A DNA stretch of 16,919 bases from positions 1 to 16,919 of the forward strand of contig NZ_UGJJ01000004.1 in the NCBI RefSeq assembly GCF_900451175.1, read 5' to 3'. The notes beneath the pieces are model-generated. The model was not told where the DNA came from and did no database searches. It saw nothing but the letters and a program-made list of their open reading frames with translations. A program made the position numbers and the translations under genes. This DNA comes from Kingella potus (GTDB lineage Bacteria > Pseudomonadota > Gammaproteobacteria > Burkholderiales > Neisseriaceae). This document shows positions 1-6,805 of this stretch, piece after piece; within the stretch, counting starts at the first letter, position 1; each line of letters opens with the position of its first letter.

Positions 1-50
1 TGTTTGCCGAATTTCAATGGCTTGCCGAAAAATGGCAAAATGAAAGCTAA
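1..50 (+). CDS. 3' end of a rightward gene, partial
   Basis: The frame that ends at the TAA at 48-50 is open to the left edge and encodes a short helical tail, FAEFQWLAEKWQNES. A strong intrinsic terminator begins one base after the stop, which is what one expects at the end of a real gene. Too little is present to assign a family. It runs towards the leftward packaging operon, so the two transcription units converge here. The call rests on frame plus terminator only; a chance open frame of this size is possible. Confidence 0.35.
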   Translation, partial: FAEFQWLAEKWQNES

Positions 51-85
51 ACAAAAGCCCGCCCTTGTACAAAGCGGGCTTTTGT
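51..85 (+). terminator. Intrinsic terminator, possibly bidirectional
   Basis: A perfect 12-bp stem, ACAAAAGCCCGC (51-62) with GCGGGCTTTTGT (74-85), closes an 11-base loop. The A-rich left arm and T-rich right arm mean it can end transcripts from both sides: the partial rightward gene before it and the leftward packaging operon whose last stop is at 97-99. Confidence 0.8.
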
Positions 86-95
86 TTTATCGGTT

Positions 96-107
96 TTCAG
101 ACGGCCT
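96..107 (-). repeat. DNA uptake sequence (AG-DUS)
   Basis: Perfect AGGCCGTCTGAA on the minus strand. It encodes the final Ala-Val and the TGA stop of the small gene downstream of the MuF gene. Confidence 0.9.
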
Positions 108-410
108 GATACCTCGGGTCATCCTGCAAGGCCTTCTGCAAATCCGCCTTGCACGGTTTCAATTGCTCCACGTTGTCGCAGGCTTCCATGATGAGGTCGT
201 ACACGGCCATGTAGCGGGAGGCGGGACCGAGGTAATGGACAATACGCCACCGAAGAACTGCCCCTGAAACGGGTCAGCATCTTCTGGGGCAACTTCAAAC
301 ATACGCGGCTGCATGTAGTCAAACAGCGGGTCTGACAACTTATTCGGTATAAAGCAGTCTACCATTTCGCCGTTATCATGGCGTATAAACAGGTAATCTG
401 GTGCGCTCAT
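97..410 (-). pseudogene. Small protein after MuF toxin; candidate immunity gene, frameshifted
   Basis: The start at 410 overlaps the MuF stop by 4 bp (ATGA), so the two are translationally coupled. The first part (MSAPDYLFIRHDNG through QGQFFGGVL) is in one frame. From about position 245 the sense frame moves by one base and continues HYLGPASRYMAVYDL to DDPRYQAV, stopping at 97-99. Adding one base near 241-246 would restore about 105 residues. The protein is acidic and I recognise no family. A small acidic protein coupled to a MuF protein with a toxin-like C-terminus fits an immunity protein, but that is inferred from position. The last codons (Q-A-V-stop) are supplied by a DUS. The frameshift may be real or a sequencing error. 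Confidence 0.6.
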
Positions 411-1749
411 TTCATTTCCCTAAATAATGTAAATCTTATCTTGTTGTTCCTGCGGCAATGATAAACATAGCCGAGGACTTTCGCCCTGTTCAAGGCATTG
501 AGGCGGCGCAAATCCAGCGGCACTATGTCAGCTTTTGCCAAGTGCTTCTGTATTTGTTTGACTTGGTCTGTCCAATGACTCGCCGTATCAGCGAAATATT
601 GGTTGAACTTGCCGATTTTGAACTCGTTGCCGGGGTCTTCGGTAAACTAAATCGATGGTCTGCACTGGCGCGCGGCAGGTCTTGGTCGGCAATGAGGAAG
701 TCGGGTTTTCCGCCCGTTTTTCCAAATCGTAAGGCTCGAGCCGCACGCCGTGCGCCTGCTGCATTGCGCCGCCGTTTCGGCCTCGTGGCGGCGGCTGTTG
801 CCCGACGCGTCTTTATCCAGCCGCGCCACTTCTTTTCGGGCGGGGCTTTGTACAGGTTTACGGTGTTCAAACCCGTGAAATACACCTTGCCGGACAGATA
901 GGCTTCCCGTTCGGCAATCATTTTTCCACCGATCATTGCCGTGTTTCTGCCCGAACAGAGCCTGCAACGCGCCCAGTCTGTCGCCGTGGTTGTGGGCGAA
1001 GCTCGGGTAATGTCGGCGGGGATGCGCACCACCTGCCCTGTGCGCGGATTGACGGCCTCCACCATCTTAATGTCGGGTTTGTCGTCCAGGCGGCCTTGTT
1101 TGCTGTTTTCGATTTGTTCGGGGGTAAAGGCTGCGGGATTTTTTCCGATGTCCTCCCTGCGTTCGCGCAGGGCCTGTTTTTCGCTAAGCTGGATTACGCC
1201 GCACAGGCAGCCGTAGCCGTTGGGCGGAAAAATCTGTTTCCACAATTCATGCTCTACGGGCAGGATGAGGTTGTAGTAACGCTTGTGCGCCTCGCGCCGT
1301 TCGCCCGCCACGCTGGGCAGGTATTTGAGGTAGGGAAGCTCCTCTTTGGCCGCCTGCACGCGCACCCACCGCCCCGCCGCGTGGGCGGTGTGGAAGTTGG
1401 TGTGAAAGATGGTGCGCAGGCGGCGGGTGCTGCCCAGCCGTACGGTTTTTGCCGCGCCGTCCACAGGGTCGAGCATGACGGATTCGCCCCACCAGCCGCG
1501 TGCCATCAGATAGGGTTTGAGCTGCTTTTGGAAGGTGTGCCAGCCTGTGCCGTTGGCAATTGCCACCTCTACCGCCGCTTTCGTTTCGGCCAGCATGTCC
1601 TTGTCCATCATTTTCGCCACGGTAAAGGCCACGGCGTGTTCGTACAGCCATACGTCGTAATGGGAAAAACCCGGCAGCAGCTTTTTGCTTTTGAGAAAGT
1701 CGAACGCGGCGCGGTCGATTAAGGTGTTGAAGCGGATTTGCTCAGCCAT
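407..1749 (-). pseudogene. Phage MuF head-morphogenesis protein with toxin-like C-terminus, multiply frameshifted
   Basis: Residues 1-247 are intact and carry the Mu F / SPP1 gp7-type domain, including RLRTIFHTNFHTAHAAGR and the PPNGYGCLCGV motif; such proteins act in capsid assembly and are packaged or ejected. After position 1009 the coding frame changes about seven times: near 1008, 925-955, 826-845, 762-775, 702-712, 660-675 and 636-650. Joining the frames gives a plausible tail: PSFAHNHGDRLGALQALFG, YLSGKVYFTGLNTVNLY, NSRRHEAETAA, MQQAHGVRLEPYDLEKRAE, KPDFLIADQDLP, QTIDLVY, GNEFKIGKFNQYF, KHLAKADIVPLDLRRLN, ending at the TGA at 407-409. The E...PDFLI...ID...KADIVPLDL pattern resembles CdiA-CT/PD-(D/E)XK-type nuclease effectors; that is tentative. 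MuF proteins with polymorphic toxin tails are a known class. It lies 33 bp after the portal gene. Confidence 0.75.
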
Positions 1750-1782
1750 TGCCGTCCCATCCGTCAGTTGTCGTCGCAGCCG

Positions 1783-3210
1783 TCATTCATTCTGCCCCTC
1801 GGCAAAGGCGCGGACGGACTCGCCCACCAGCTTGTCCACCAGCAGCAAATCGTTTTCCGACAAATCCATTTGGTTTAAGGCCGTCTGAAAGGCCGCGTAG
1901 CCGTCGGCTTCGGCCAGGGCGGACAGGATGGCGGCCACTTTCGGCTGCATGATGGCGCGGTCGGCGGCTTCGGCGGCGGAAAGGCCGTCTGAAACGCCCG
2001 TATCGGAAAAGCGGGCGGACAGGGCGCGGTTTTCAGACGGCCTCTGCGGGTTTTGTGCCAATTCGTAGTGTTCAGGCTCGAAGCCCAGCACTTTTTCGTA
2101 ATATTCCTCGGTAAAACGAAGCTGCCCTATGTCGGCGTAGATTTTGTCGCGCTCCGCCCGCGCCTTGTCCACTTTGATTTCTTCGTTGAACTCAAACCAC
2201 AGCCCGCCTTGGTGTTTCACGGGCACGCCCCATTGGGCATTAACCATAAGCAGCGCGTCCACCGCGTGCTGCACGGCCAGCGAGAGCAGGGTCAGATAGG
2301 CCTCGATGCGGTCTTGGCGGGCGTTTTCCTCAATCTGCTGCGCCGAACGGCTGCCACTGTTGAGTTCGGAGGTTTTGACCTTGCCCAAAAGCAGCTTTTG
2401 GATGCGGGCGTTGGCCAGCTTTTCGATTTCGCCGAATGCCGATCCCGTGGCGGGGTTGGTAAGCATCTCGATGCTGTCTTCGGACGAGAGCGTGGCCGCG
2501 CCGCCGTTTATCAGGCCGTACACCGTCTTCACATTGTCATCCAGCGCGTTGGCATATCTGCCCACCAGATAGGGCTGGCCGTAGCGTTTGATAAACTGGT
2601 AGGCGTATTGGATGCCCTGTTTGCGCAGGGCGACGGCGGGATAGAGCCGCGCCACGGTCATTTCGCCGGCTGGGTTTTTCGCCGTGGGCTTGTTGGCGAG
2701 AAACAGATGCAGCACATTGGTATCAACAAGCTCTTCGCCGTTTTCGCCACGGTATTTCAGCCCGCCGTCGCGCTGCGGGACGTATTTTTCCAGCTCGTCG
2801 CGGCGGTCGCGCACCTTGTCCAGCGTGATAAAGCCGTCTTCTTCTACCTTCCACACATAGCGGCCTACCGCATAGCCGTTGAGCCGCGCGGTTAAAACCA
2901 GCTCCACAAACGCGCCCAGATGGCGGCGGATGCAGCGGTAGATGCGGTCGGTCTGCGCGTCGTCCGTTCCCTCGCCGTACAGCCGCCAGCCGCTGGCCGT
3001 CATCGCCGTGCGCAGGTCTTCCTTGCAGCTTTCTACCTCGTCGTCGGAGGACACGGCGGAATAGGCCTCGGCGCGGGACAGTTGCAGCCGGTCGAGCAGC
3101 TCGTCGCTGCTTTCGGCGGAAAACGCGTCCAGCGCGTAGGCAGTATCGGCCACCAGCGTTTTCAATTCCTGCTTGAAGGCTTTTGCCTGTTTTTTCTTTT
3201 GCCAAAACAT
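1783..3210 (-). CDS. Portal protein, DUF935 / Mu gp29-like
   Basis: Forms the ring at the capsid vertex through which DNA is packaged and ejected. The start at 3210 (MFWQKKKQAKAF) is chosen because GGAG lies 8 bases upstream; an in-frame ATG at 3222 has no ribosome site, and the open frame further upstream is only the antisense of the terminase. The 475-aa length is usual for DUF935 portals. Typical stretches are MTASGWRLYGEG, AVGRYVWKVEEDG, FIKRYGQPYLVGRYAN and KTSELNSGSRSAQQIEENARQ. The C-terminal 90 residues are a low-complexity tail holding three DUS. It sits between the large terminase (32 bp away) and the MuF gene (33 bp away), the order found in Mu/B3-like phages. Confidence 0.9.
   Translation of the reverse strand: MFWQKKKQAKAFKQELKTLVADTAYALDAFSAESSDELLDRLQLSRAEAYSAVSSDDEVESCKEDLRTAMTASGWRLYGEGTDDAQTDRIYRCIRRHLGAFVELVLTARLNGYAVGRYVWKVEEDGFITLDKVRDRRDELEKYVPQRDGGLKYRGENGEELVDTNVLHLFLANKPTAKNPAGEMTVARLYPAVALRKQGIQYAYQFIKRYGQPYLVGRYANALDDNVKTVYGLINGGAATLSSEDSIEMLTNPATGSAFGEIEKLANARIQKLLLGKVKTSELNSGSRSAQQIEENARQDRIEAYLTLLSLAVQHAVDALLMVNAQWGVPVKHQGGLWFEFNEEIKVDKARAERDKIYADIGQLRFTEEYYEKVLGFEPEHYELAQNPQRPSENRALSARFSDTGVSDGLSAAEAADRAIMQPKVAAILSALAEADGYAAFQTALNQMDLSENDLLLVDKLVGESVRAFAEGQNE
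1878..1889 (+). repeat. DUS inside portal gene
   Basis: Perfect AGGCCGTCTGAA on the plus strand, antisense to the portal gene, where it reads as A-F-Q-T-A-L. Confidence 0.9.
1982..1993 (+). repeat. DUS inside portal gene
   Basis: Perfect AGGCCGTCTGAA on the plus strand; the portal frame reads V-S-D-G-L. It forms an inverted pair with the DUS at 2032-2043. Confidence 0.9.
2032..2043 (-). repeat. DUS inside portal gene
   Basis: Perfect AGGCCGTCTGAA on the minus strand, sense to the portal gene, read as R-P-S-E-N. Confidence 0.9.
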
Positions 3211-3242
3211 AGTTTGCTCCATGGGGTCTTGACCCGTTTTTA

Positions 3243-4871
3243 CTAAATACTCAAAGAAGGCGGCGGCAGATCGATGGCGCGGCGCGTGGCCTGCTGGCGA
3301 ATGCCGTTTGAGGCCAGTATCCACAGCATATGCAGCGCGTCGGGGCCGTCGTCGTGCGGGGCTTTTGGGAAGTGGCGCAACTGGTCGAGCAGCGCGGTGT
3401 GGTTTTTGTCGAATTTGATTAGGCCGTTGGCAATGTGCGGCTGCAAACTCTCGATGCGCAAGAGCTTGTCGGCATTGGGCTTCACGCCCCGCGCCGGCAC
3501 GGGTATGCCCCGCTCTGCGCCGCGCCGCACCAGCTCGGTTTTTAAAAACTCCTGAAACTGCACCGTTTCCACCGCCCACACCTGACAACCGTACTTTTTC
3601 TGCAAGGCAATCACATCTTCGATAATCAGATCGGGCAGGCGTTTTTTGATTTGGGCGACTTCCACATACAGCACACCCGTTTCGCGGCAGAACGAACCCA
3701 CCAGAATGGCCGACGGATCGCGCCCCGCGCCCGCTTTGCCCAAAGAGGGGTCGAGTGCGCCGAAGCGCACCGCGTCGGGCGGAATTTCAGACGGCCTGTA
3801 AAAGCAGTTGTCCAAAATATTGGCAAACACCGCGTCTTCGCCGCTCACGGGGTCGTTTTGCAGCTCCGAATCAAAGGCCGCGTGGCCGTCGCGGGCGCGG
3901 ATTTTCATCAAATCCAACACGCCCCGCGCCGCCCAAGAGGTTTGCGCGCCCGCCATCATCTCGGCTTGGTGCGCCTCGTAAAAGGCCTGCGCCATCGCCT
4001 CGCCCGCCTTGCCGTTGTTGCACAAAATGGTTTCCCATTCCTGCCACAAATCCATATTGTCCGGCCATTCAATCATCGCCTTGAAACGCGCCGAATGCCA
4101 TATCGGGTTGTTCAAGGTGCGGTTTAACACGCTGTCGTAGTGCAGAATCGTGCCGATATACACCACGTCGAACTTCTGCCCCACGCCGCCGAGCTGCAAC
4201 ACCGACTGTTTCAGCCAGTCTTCAAGCTTGTCGCGCTGCGCGGGATTGCGCACCGCTTCGTCGTTTTCGATGTCGTCGAGAATCACAAGGTCGGGGCGGT
4301 ATGCACCGTGCGTGCGTCCGCGCAGGCGTTTGCCGCTGCCGGCCGCTTCTAGCTTGATGCCGTTGGCCGTAACCGCCGTAGCCGCCTGCCACACGCGCCC
4401 CTGCCCGCAGGCTTCGGGGAAATCGGTTTTCAAGCGCGGGTTGGCTTCCAGTTCGGCCTTGATGGATTCCAAAATCGGGTAAGCCTGGTCGATGCTGTCC
4501 ATAATCAGAACAATGTAGTGTTTGCTCCCCGTTACGATGCACCACAAGGAAAACAGGCGCGACACCATGGTTGATTTTGCCTCGCCCCTCGGCGCGGCCA
4601 AGGCCAGCGTTTGGTTTTGCGGATGGCTCAAAACGGCGGGCAGGCTCTCAAACAGATACTCGTGAAGCTGCGACTTGTGCGGCGAACGGGTATAGTGCGG
4701 GAAATAATGGTTTACGAAATACTCATAACCGTGCACCGGGTCGAACACCTTTTTGCGCCGCTGTGCCACCGCAGCGGGCGAAGCGTCGAAGCCCTCCACC
4801 TCCGCCTCGATGCTGCGGCGCAGGTCGGCCGCCAGCGCGGCAAGGTTTTTTAAAAAGCCTTTGGATTTCAT
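3243..4871 (-). CDS. Terminase large subunit (ATPase plus nuclease)
   Basis: Packaging motor that translocates and cuts phage DNA at the portal. The N-terminal ATPase has a Walker A variant APRGEAKST (about residues 93-101) and Walker B LVILDDIEND (about 195-204). The C-terminal RNase H-fold nuclease shows the acidic residues expected for metal binding: D374 in FGALDPSLGK, E435 in AVETVQF, and D508/D511 in HDDGPDALHM. At 542 aa it is full length for the Terminase_6 / Mu gp28-like group. The ATG at 4871 has no clear ribosome site, so translation probably depends on read-through from the genes before it. A DUS lies inside the gene. The portal gene follows after 32 bp. Confidence 0.93.
   Translation of the reverse strand: MKSKGFLKNLAALAADLRRSIEAEVEGFDASPAAVAQRRKKVFDPVHGYEYFVNHYFPHYTRSPHKSQLHEYLFESLPAVLSHPQNQTLALAAPRGEAKSTMVSRLFSLWCIVTGSKHYIVLIMDSIDQAYPILESIKAELEANPRLKTDFPEACGQGRVWQAATAVTANGIKLEAAGSGKRLRGRTHGAYRPDLVILDDIENDEAVRNPAQRDKLEDWLKQSVLQLGGVGQKFDVVYIGTILHYDSVLNRTLNNPIWHSARFKAMIEWPDNMDLWQEWETILCNNGKAGEAMAQAFYEAHQAEMMAGAQTSWAARGVLDLMKIRARDGHAAFDSELQNDPVSGEDAVFANILDNCFYRPSEIPPDAVRFGALDPSLGKAGAGRDPSAILVGSFCRETGVLYVEVAQIKKRLPDLIIEDVIALQKKYGCQVWAVETVQFQEFLKTELVRRGAERGIPVPARGVKPNADKLLRIESLQPHIANGLIKFDKNHTALLDQLRHFPKAPHDDGPDALHMLWILASNGIRQQATRRAIDLPPPSLSI
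3786..3797 (-). repeat. DUS inside terminase gene
   Basis: Perfect AGGCCGTCTGAA on the minus strand, read in frame as Y-R-P-S-E-I between the ATPase and nuclease domains. Confidence 0.9.
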
Positions 4872-4901
4872 GATGAAAAAAGTTTTGCTCGTTTTTTTTT
4901 G

Positions 4902-4982
4902 CTATTGGCTCTCGGCTTCTTTGTTTTTCGGTGTGGCTTTGGACAGATAGCTGTCCGGAACGGCGGGCGCGTAATCAGACAT
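4902..4982 (-). CDS. 26-aa hypothetical protein
   Basis: MSDYAPAVPDSYLSKATP... is a short, polar, probably unstructured peptide with no family I recognise. The ATG at 4982 is preceded by AAAGGA at a good distance (ATCAGG between), which is the main reason to call it. It lies between the small terminase gene and the large terminase start (30 bp away) on the same strand, so it may help couple translation into the terminase, which lacks its own clear ribosome site. A chance ORF remains possible. Confidence 0.45.
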   Translation of the reverse strand: MSDYAPAVPDSYLSKATPKNKEAESQ

Positions 4983-5018
4983 CCTGATTCCTTTCAAAGT
5001 TAAAAACATCCTGCCGTT

Positions 5019-5030
5019 TTCAGACGGCCT
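5019..5030 (-). repeat. DUS just after small terminase gene
   Basis: Perfect AGGCCGTCTGAA on the minus strand, starting at the base after the TA of the TAG stop (5029-5031), so the stop and the DUS overlap. Confidence 0.9.
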
Positions 5031-5517
5031 ACTTAAATTCCCGCTCCAACTGTGCGCCGAAGGGTTCGATGATTTCGGCAAAGGCAGGCAGGTGTGCGGG
5101 ATGTTTTTCGCGCACGAAGGCATACAGCATTTCCAGCACCTTCAATGCAGTGGCCAGCTCGGATGTTTCCGGCATCAAACGCTTGTTGGCCGCCACTGTT
5201 TTCACCAGCGCATCGGCCAGCGTCGCCAGCGCGTCCACCCGCTCCACCGCCGACAGCGACGTATCCGCCTCCAAATCGCCCGCCGCCTGCTCGTATTGGC
5301 GCATCATCCCGCGCAGAATGCTTTGCGCCACCGTTTCCGCACCAGTCAGCGTTGCCGCCGCCCGCGCCATGTCCCAGTTGTCGCCCGAGTCCCTGGCCTC
5401 GGCCTTGCGCCGCTCCGCCGTGCGCAGCCCCATGCCGCATTCGGCCGCAGCCTCGTCCAGCGTCGCCCCGTTGATATACAGCCGGCGCAGCCGCGTGTAT
5501 GTATCCTTATCGTGCAT
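5029..5517 (-). CDS. DUF1804-family protein, putative terminase small subunit
   Basis: About 162 aa. The N-terminus has a helix-turn-helix of the kind small terminases use to bind the packaging site: RRLYINGATLDEAAAECGMG followed by LRTAERRK. The rest is largely helical, ending in EPFGAQLEREFK. The start is set at the ATG at 5517 (MHDKDTYTR), inside the last codons of the Mor-like gene (11-bp overlap) and 9 bases after GGAG; a TTG at 5532 is an alternative. DUF1804 proteins lie directly before the large terminase in Mu-like prophages, as here. The small-terminase role follows from family and position rather than a visible active site. Confidence 0.75.
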   Translation of the reverse strand: MHDKDTYTRLRRLYINGATLDEAAAECGMGLRTAERRKAEARDSGDNWDMARAAATLTGAETVAQSILRGMMRQYEQAAGDLEADTSLSAVERVDALATLADALVKTVAANKRLMPETSELATALKVLEMLYAFVREKHPAHLPAFAEIIEPFGAQLEREFK

Positions 5518-5971
5518 CTTCCATATCTCCAAACAAAGGCAGTTGCGTGTTGTCGGTTTTTTTCAATACGTCCCACACCCGCCGCTGCGTCAGATTGTGT
5601 TCCAAAGCCAAAAGCGCGGCCGCCTCATGCGCCCCCATCCCCTCGCCCGTCATCCGGTCGAAGCCGCGCCGGATGGCACGGTCGCGCAGCTCGCGCAGCA
5701 CGGCATCACATTTGGGCAGCCACAAATACCGCTGCGCACCATATGCCCGCCCCAAGCGCAAGGCCGCCTCCTCGCCGATTTCCTCCGCCAGCCGCTCATG
5801 CAGCCGCCTGCCCGCCGCCGTGCTGTTTTTTCCCACCGGAAAATTCGCGCCGCCAAAACGCGACACCAAACGCAGCACCGCATCCCAGCCGGCCACCTGC
5901 GCCATCTGCGCCACGCTCGCCGGCAAAAGATGCCGCAGCGCGCGCAAATCGCCGTCATCCACATTCCTCAT
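5507..5971 (-). CDS. Mor-family transcription activator
   Basis: Mor/C proteins of Mu-like phages switch on middle or late promoters. The C-terminal part shows the Mor pattern: LAEEIGEEAALRLGRAYG, then a short strand segment, then a helix-turn-helix in AHEAAALLALEHNLTQRRVWDVLKK. An N-terminal stretch (LPASVAQMAQVAGWDAVLRL, FGGANFPVG) looks like a second copy of the first helix and strand part. The ATG at 5971 is preferred; a TTG at 5986 in the same frame would add five residues. The gene is first in the packaging block, with an AT-rich upstream region, so it may control its own operon and the late genes. Confidence 0.75.
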   Translation of the reverse strand: MRNVDDGDLRALRHLLPASVAQMAQVAGWDAVLRLVSRFGGANFPVGKNSTAAGRRLHERLAEEIGEEAALRLGRAYGAQRYLWLPKCDAVLRELRDRAIRRGFDRMTGEGMGAHEAAALLALEHNLTQRRVWDVLKKTDNTQLPLFGDMEDAR

Positions 5972-6082
5972 CGCCGTTTCCGCCAAAATAAAAAATACAA
6001 CACATTGTTTAAAATATGTTTTATTAAAAATCCGCCGCAGCCCCCTACCCGCCGTAAGCGGTTTCCACCCTTGTCGCCGCTA
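5972..6082. promoter_or_regulatory. Divergent intergenic region, AT-rich, mor side
   Basis: Between the Mor-like start and the PIN promoter, about 5990-6030 is strongly AT-rich (TTTTAATAAAACATATTTTA on the minus strand), unlike the GC-rich genes around it. It is the natural place for a leftward promoter, but I cannot fix a convincing -35/-10 pair. Confidence 0.35.
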
Positions 6083-6110
6083 TTGTTTTTGACAGCATAT
6101 GTGCTATCAT
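6083..6110 (+). promoter_or_regulatory. Promoter and inverted repeat of the PIN/RHH pair
   Basis: TTGTTT (6083-6088), 16-bp spacer, TATCAT (6105-6110). The -10 box ends six bases before the ATG at 6117, so transcription should begin at or next to the start codon and the message would be leaderless. An inverted repeat AGCA-TATG-TGCT (6094-6105) lies in the spacer and is a likely operator for autorepression by the RHH partner. Confidence 0.5.
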
Positions 6111-6116
6111 GCTCCT

Positions 6117-6533
6117 ATGAGAATTGTGATAGATACCAATATCCTGGTTGGCGCGTACATGGGTTCGCGCGGTTCAAACCGGCTGCTTGCCGCCTGTTTG
6201 CAAAAGCGTTTTATCCCGCTTGTCGGCTCTGCCCTACTGGCAGAATATGAAGACCTGATCGCACGGGAAGATGTGTTTGCAGGCTGTCCCCTAAACCTTG
6301 CCGAGCGCAACCAAGTGCTGAACGCCCTGCTTTCCGTTGCCCAATGGACGCGCATTTACTACCTTTGGCGGCCCAATCTGCGCGACGAAGGCGACAACCA
6401 CCTGATTGAGCTTGCCGTAGCAGGACGTGCGCAATATATCGCCACCCGCAATCTGAAAGATTTTGCACACAGCCAGCTTATCTTTCCCGAAATCAAAATC
6501 TGCACGCCCGAAACCCTGTTGGAGCAACGATGA
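6117..6533 (+). CDS. PIN-domain toxin (VapC-like RNase)
   Basis: About 138 aa. The N-terminus MRIVIDTNILVGAYMGSRGSN is the classic PIN start with the first catalytic Asp (DTN). Further acidic residues are in ALLAEYEDLI and in LRDEGDNHLIELAVAG, and the protein ends in the usual ATRNLKDF strand/loop. This subgroup is usually annotated as 'putative TA system toxin component, PIN family', a Mg-dependent RNase. No Shine-Dalgarno lies before the ATG, and the promoter predicts a leaderless message. The stop overlaps the RHH start by 4 bp. The gene order is toxin first, the reverse of classic vapBC. It points against the flanking rusA and mor genes, so it is an accessory insertion. Confidence 0.88.
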   Translation: MRIVIDTNILVGAYMGSRGSNRLLAACLQKRFIPLVGSALLAEYEDLIAREDVFAGCPLNLAERNQVLNALLSVAQWTRIYYLWRPNLRDEGDNHLIELAVAGRAQYIATRNLKDFAHSQLIFPEIKICTPETLLEQR

Positions 6534-6742
6534 CGACCGTAACCCTACGCATTCCCGATGAAAAACACAGCCGCCTGCGCCTGTTGGCCGAATCGCGCGG
6601 CATGAGCGTGAACAAACTGATGGACGAAGCCGCAACCGTGATGCTGGCGGAATTTGATGCCGAAAACCGCTTTAAAGCCCGCGCCGCACAAGGCGATGTG
6701 CAAACTGCACTGACATTGCTGGATAAAGCACTCGATGTCTGA
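6530..6742 (+). CDS. RHH antitoxin partner of PIN toxin
   Basis: 70 aa. It begins MTTVTLRIPDEKHSRLRLLAE, a ribbon-helix-helix DNA-binding strand and helix, followed by SRGMSVNKLMDEAATVML (second helix) and a C-terminal tail likely to wrap the toxin (FDAENRFKARAAQGDVQTAL). Its ATG overlaps the toxin stop (ATGA), so the two are made together. RHH antitoxins normally repress their own promoter; the inverted repeat at 6094-6105 is the candidate site. The frame is clean, and so is the toxin's, unlike the second PIN pair at 15.5 kb. Confidence 0.85.
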   Translation: MTTVTLRIPDEKHSRLRLLAESRGMSVNKLMDEAATVMLAEFDAENRFKARAAQGDVQTALTLLDKALDV

Positions 6743-6805
6743 AAACTGCCCAATCTCCACCTTGTCCCAAACCGGCGTGCGCACCACCGCCGCTTCAATT
6801 GCCAT
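6740..6805 (-). pseudogene. Possible gene remnant cut off by the PIN/RHH insertion
   Basis: The ATG at 6805 overlaps the end of rusA by 11 bp and opens MAIEAAVVRTPVWDKVEIGQFSD, which reads like a genuine N-terminus. Beyond this the frame runs antisense through the RHH gene, where it is clearly not sense. The simplest reading is a phage gene that followed rusA and lost everything past about residue 22 when the toxin-antitoxin pair arrived. The evidence is the coupling geometry and peptide quality only. Confidence 0.3.

Noticed and set aside
3211..3588. Upstream extension of the portal frame into the terminase gene
   Set aside because: The extra 126 residues are out-of-frame terminase sequence rich in Arg/Ala, while an ATG with a good ribosome site exists at 3210.
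4871..4951. Rightward 26-aa hydrophobic ORF (MMKKVLLVFFCYWLSASLFF...) across the terminase start
   Set aside because: It looks like a membrane micropeptide, but it has no ribosome site or promoter and is antisense to the terminase start and the small leftward ORF. Chance from an A/T-rich junction is more likely.
5069..6250. Long rightward open frames of up to 393 codons across the small terminase and mor region
   Set aside because: Compositionally odd (Ser/Arg/Ala/Pro-rich) antisense frames of GC-rich leftward genes whose own proteins show clear family features.
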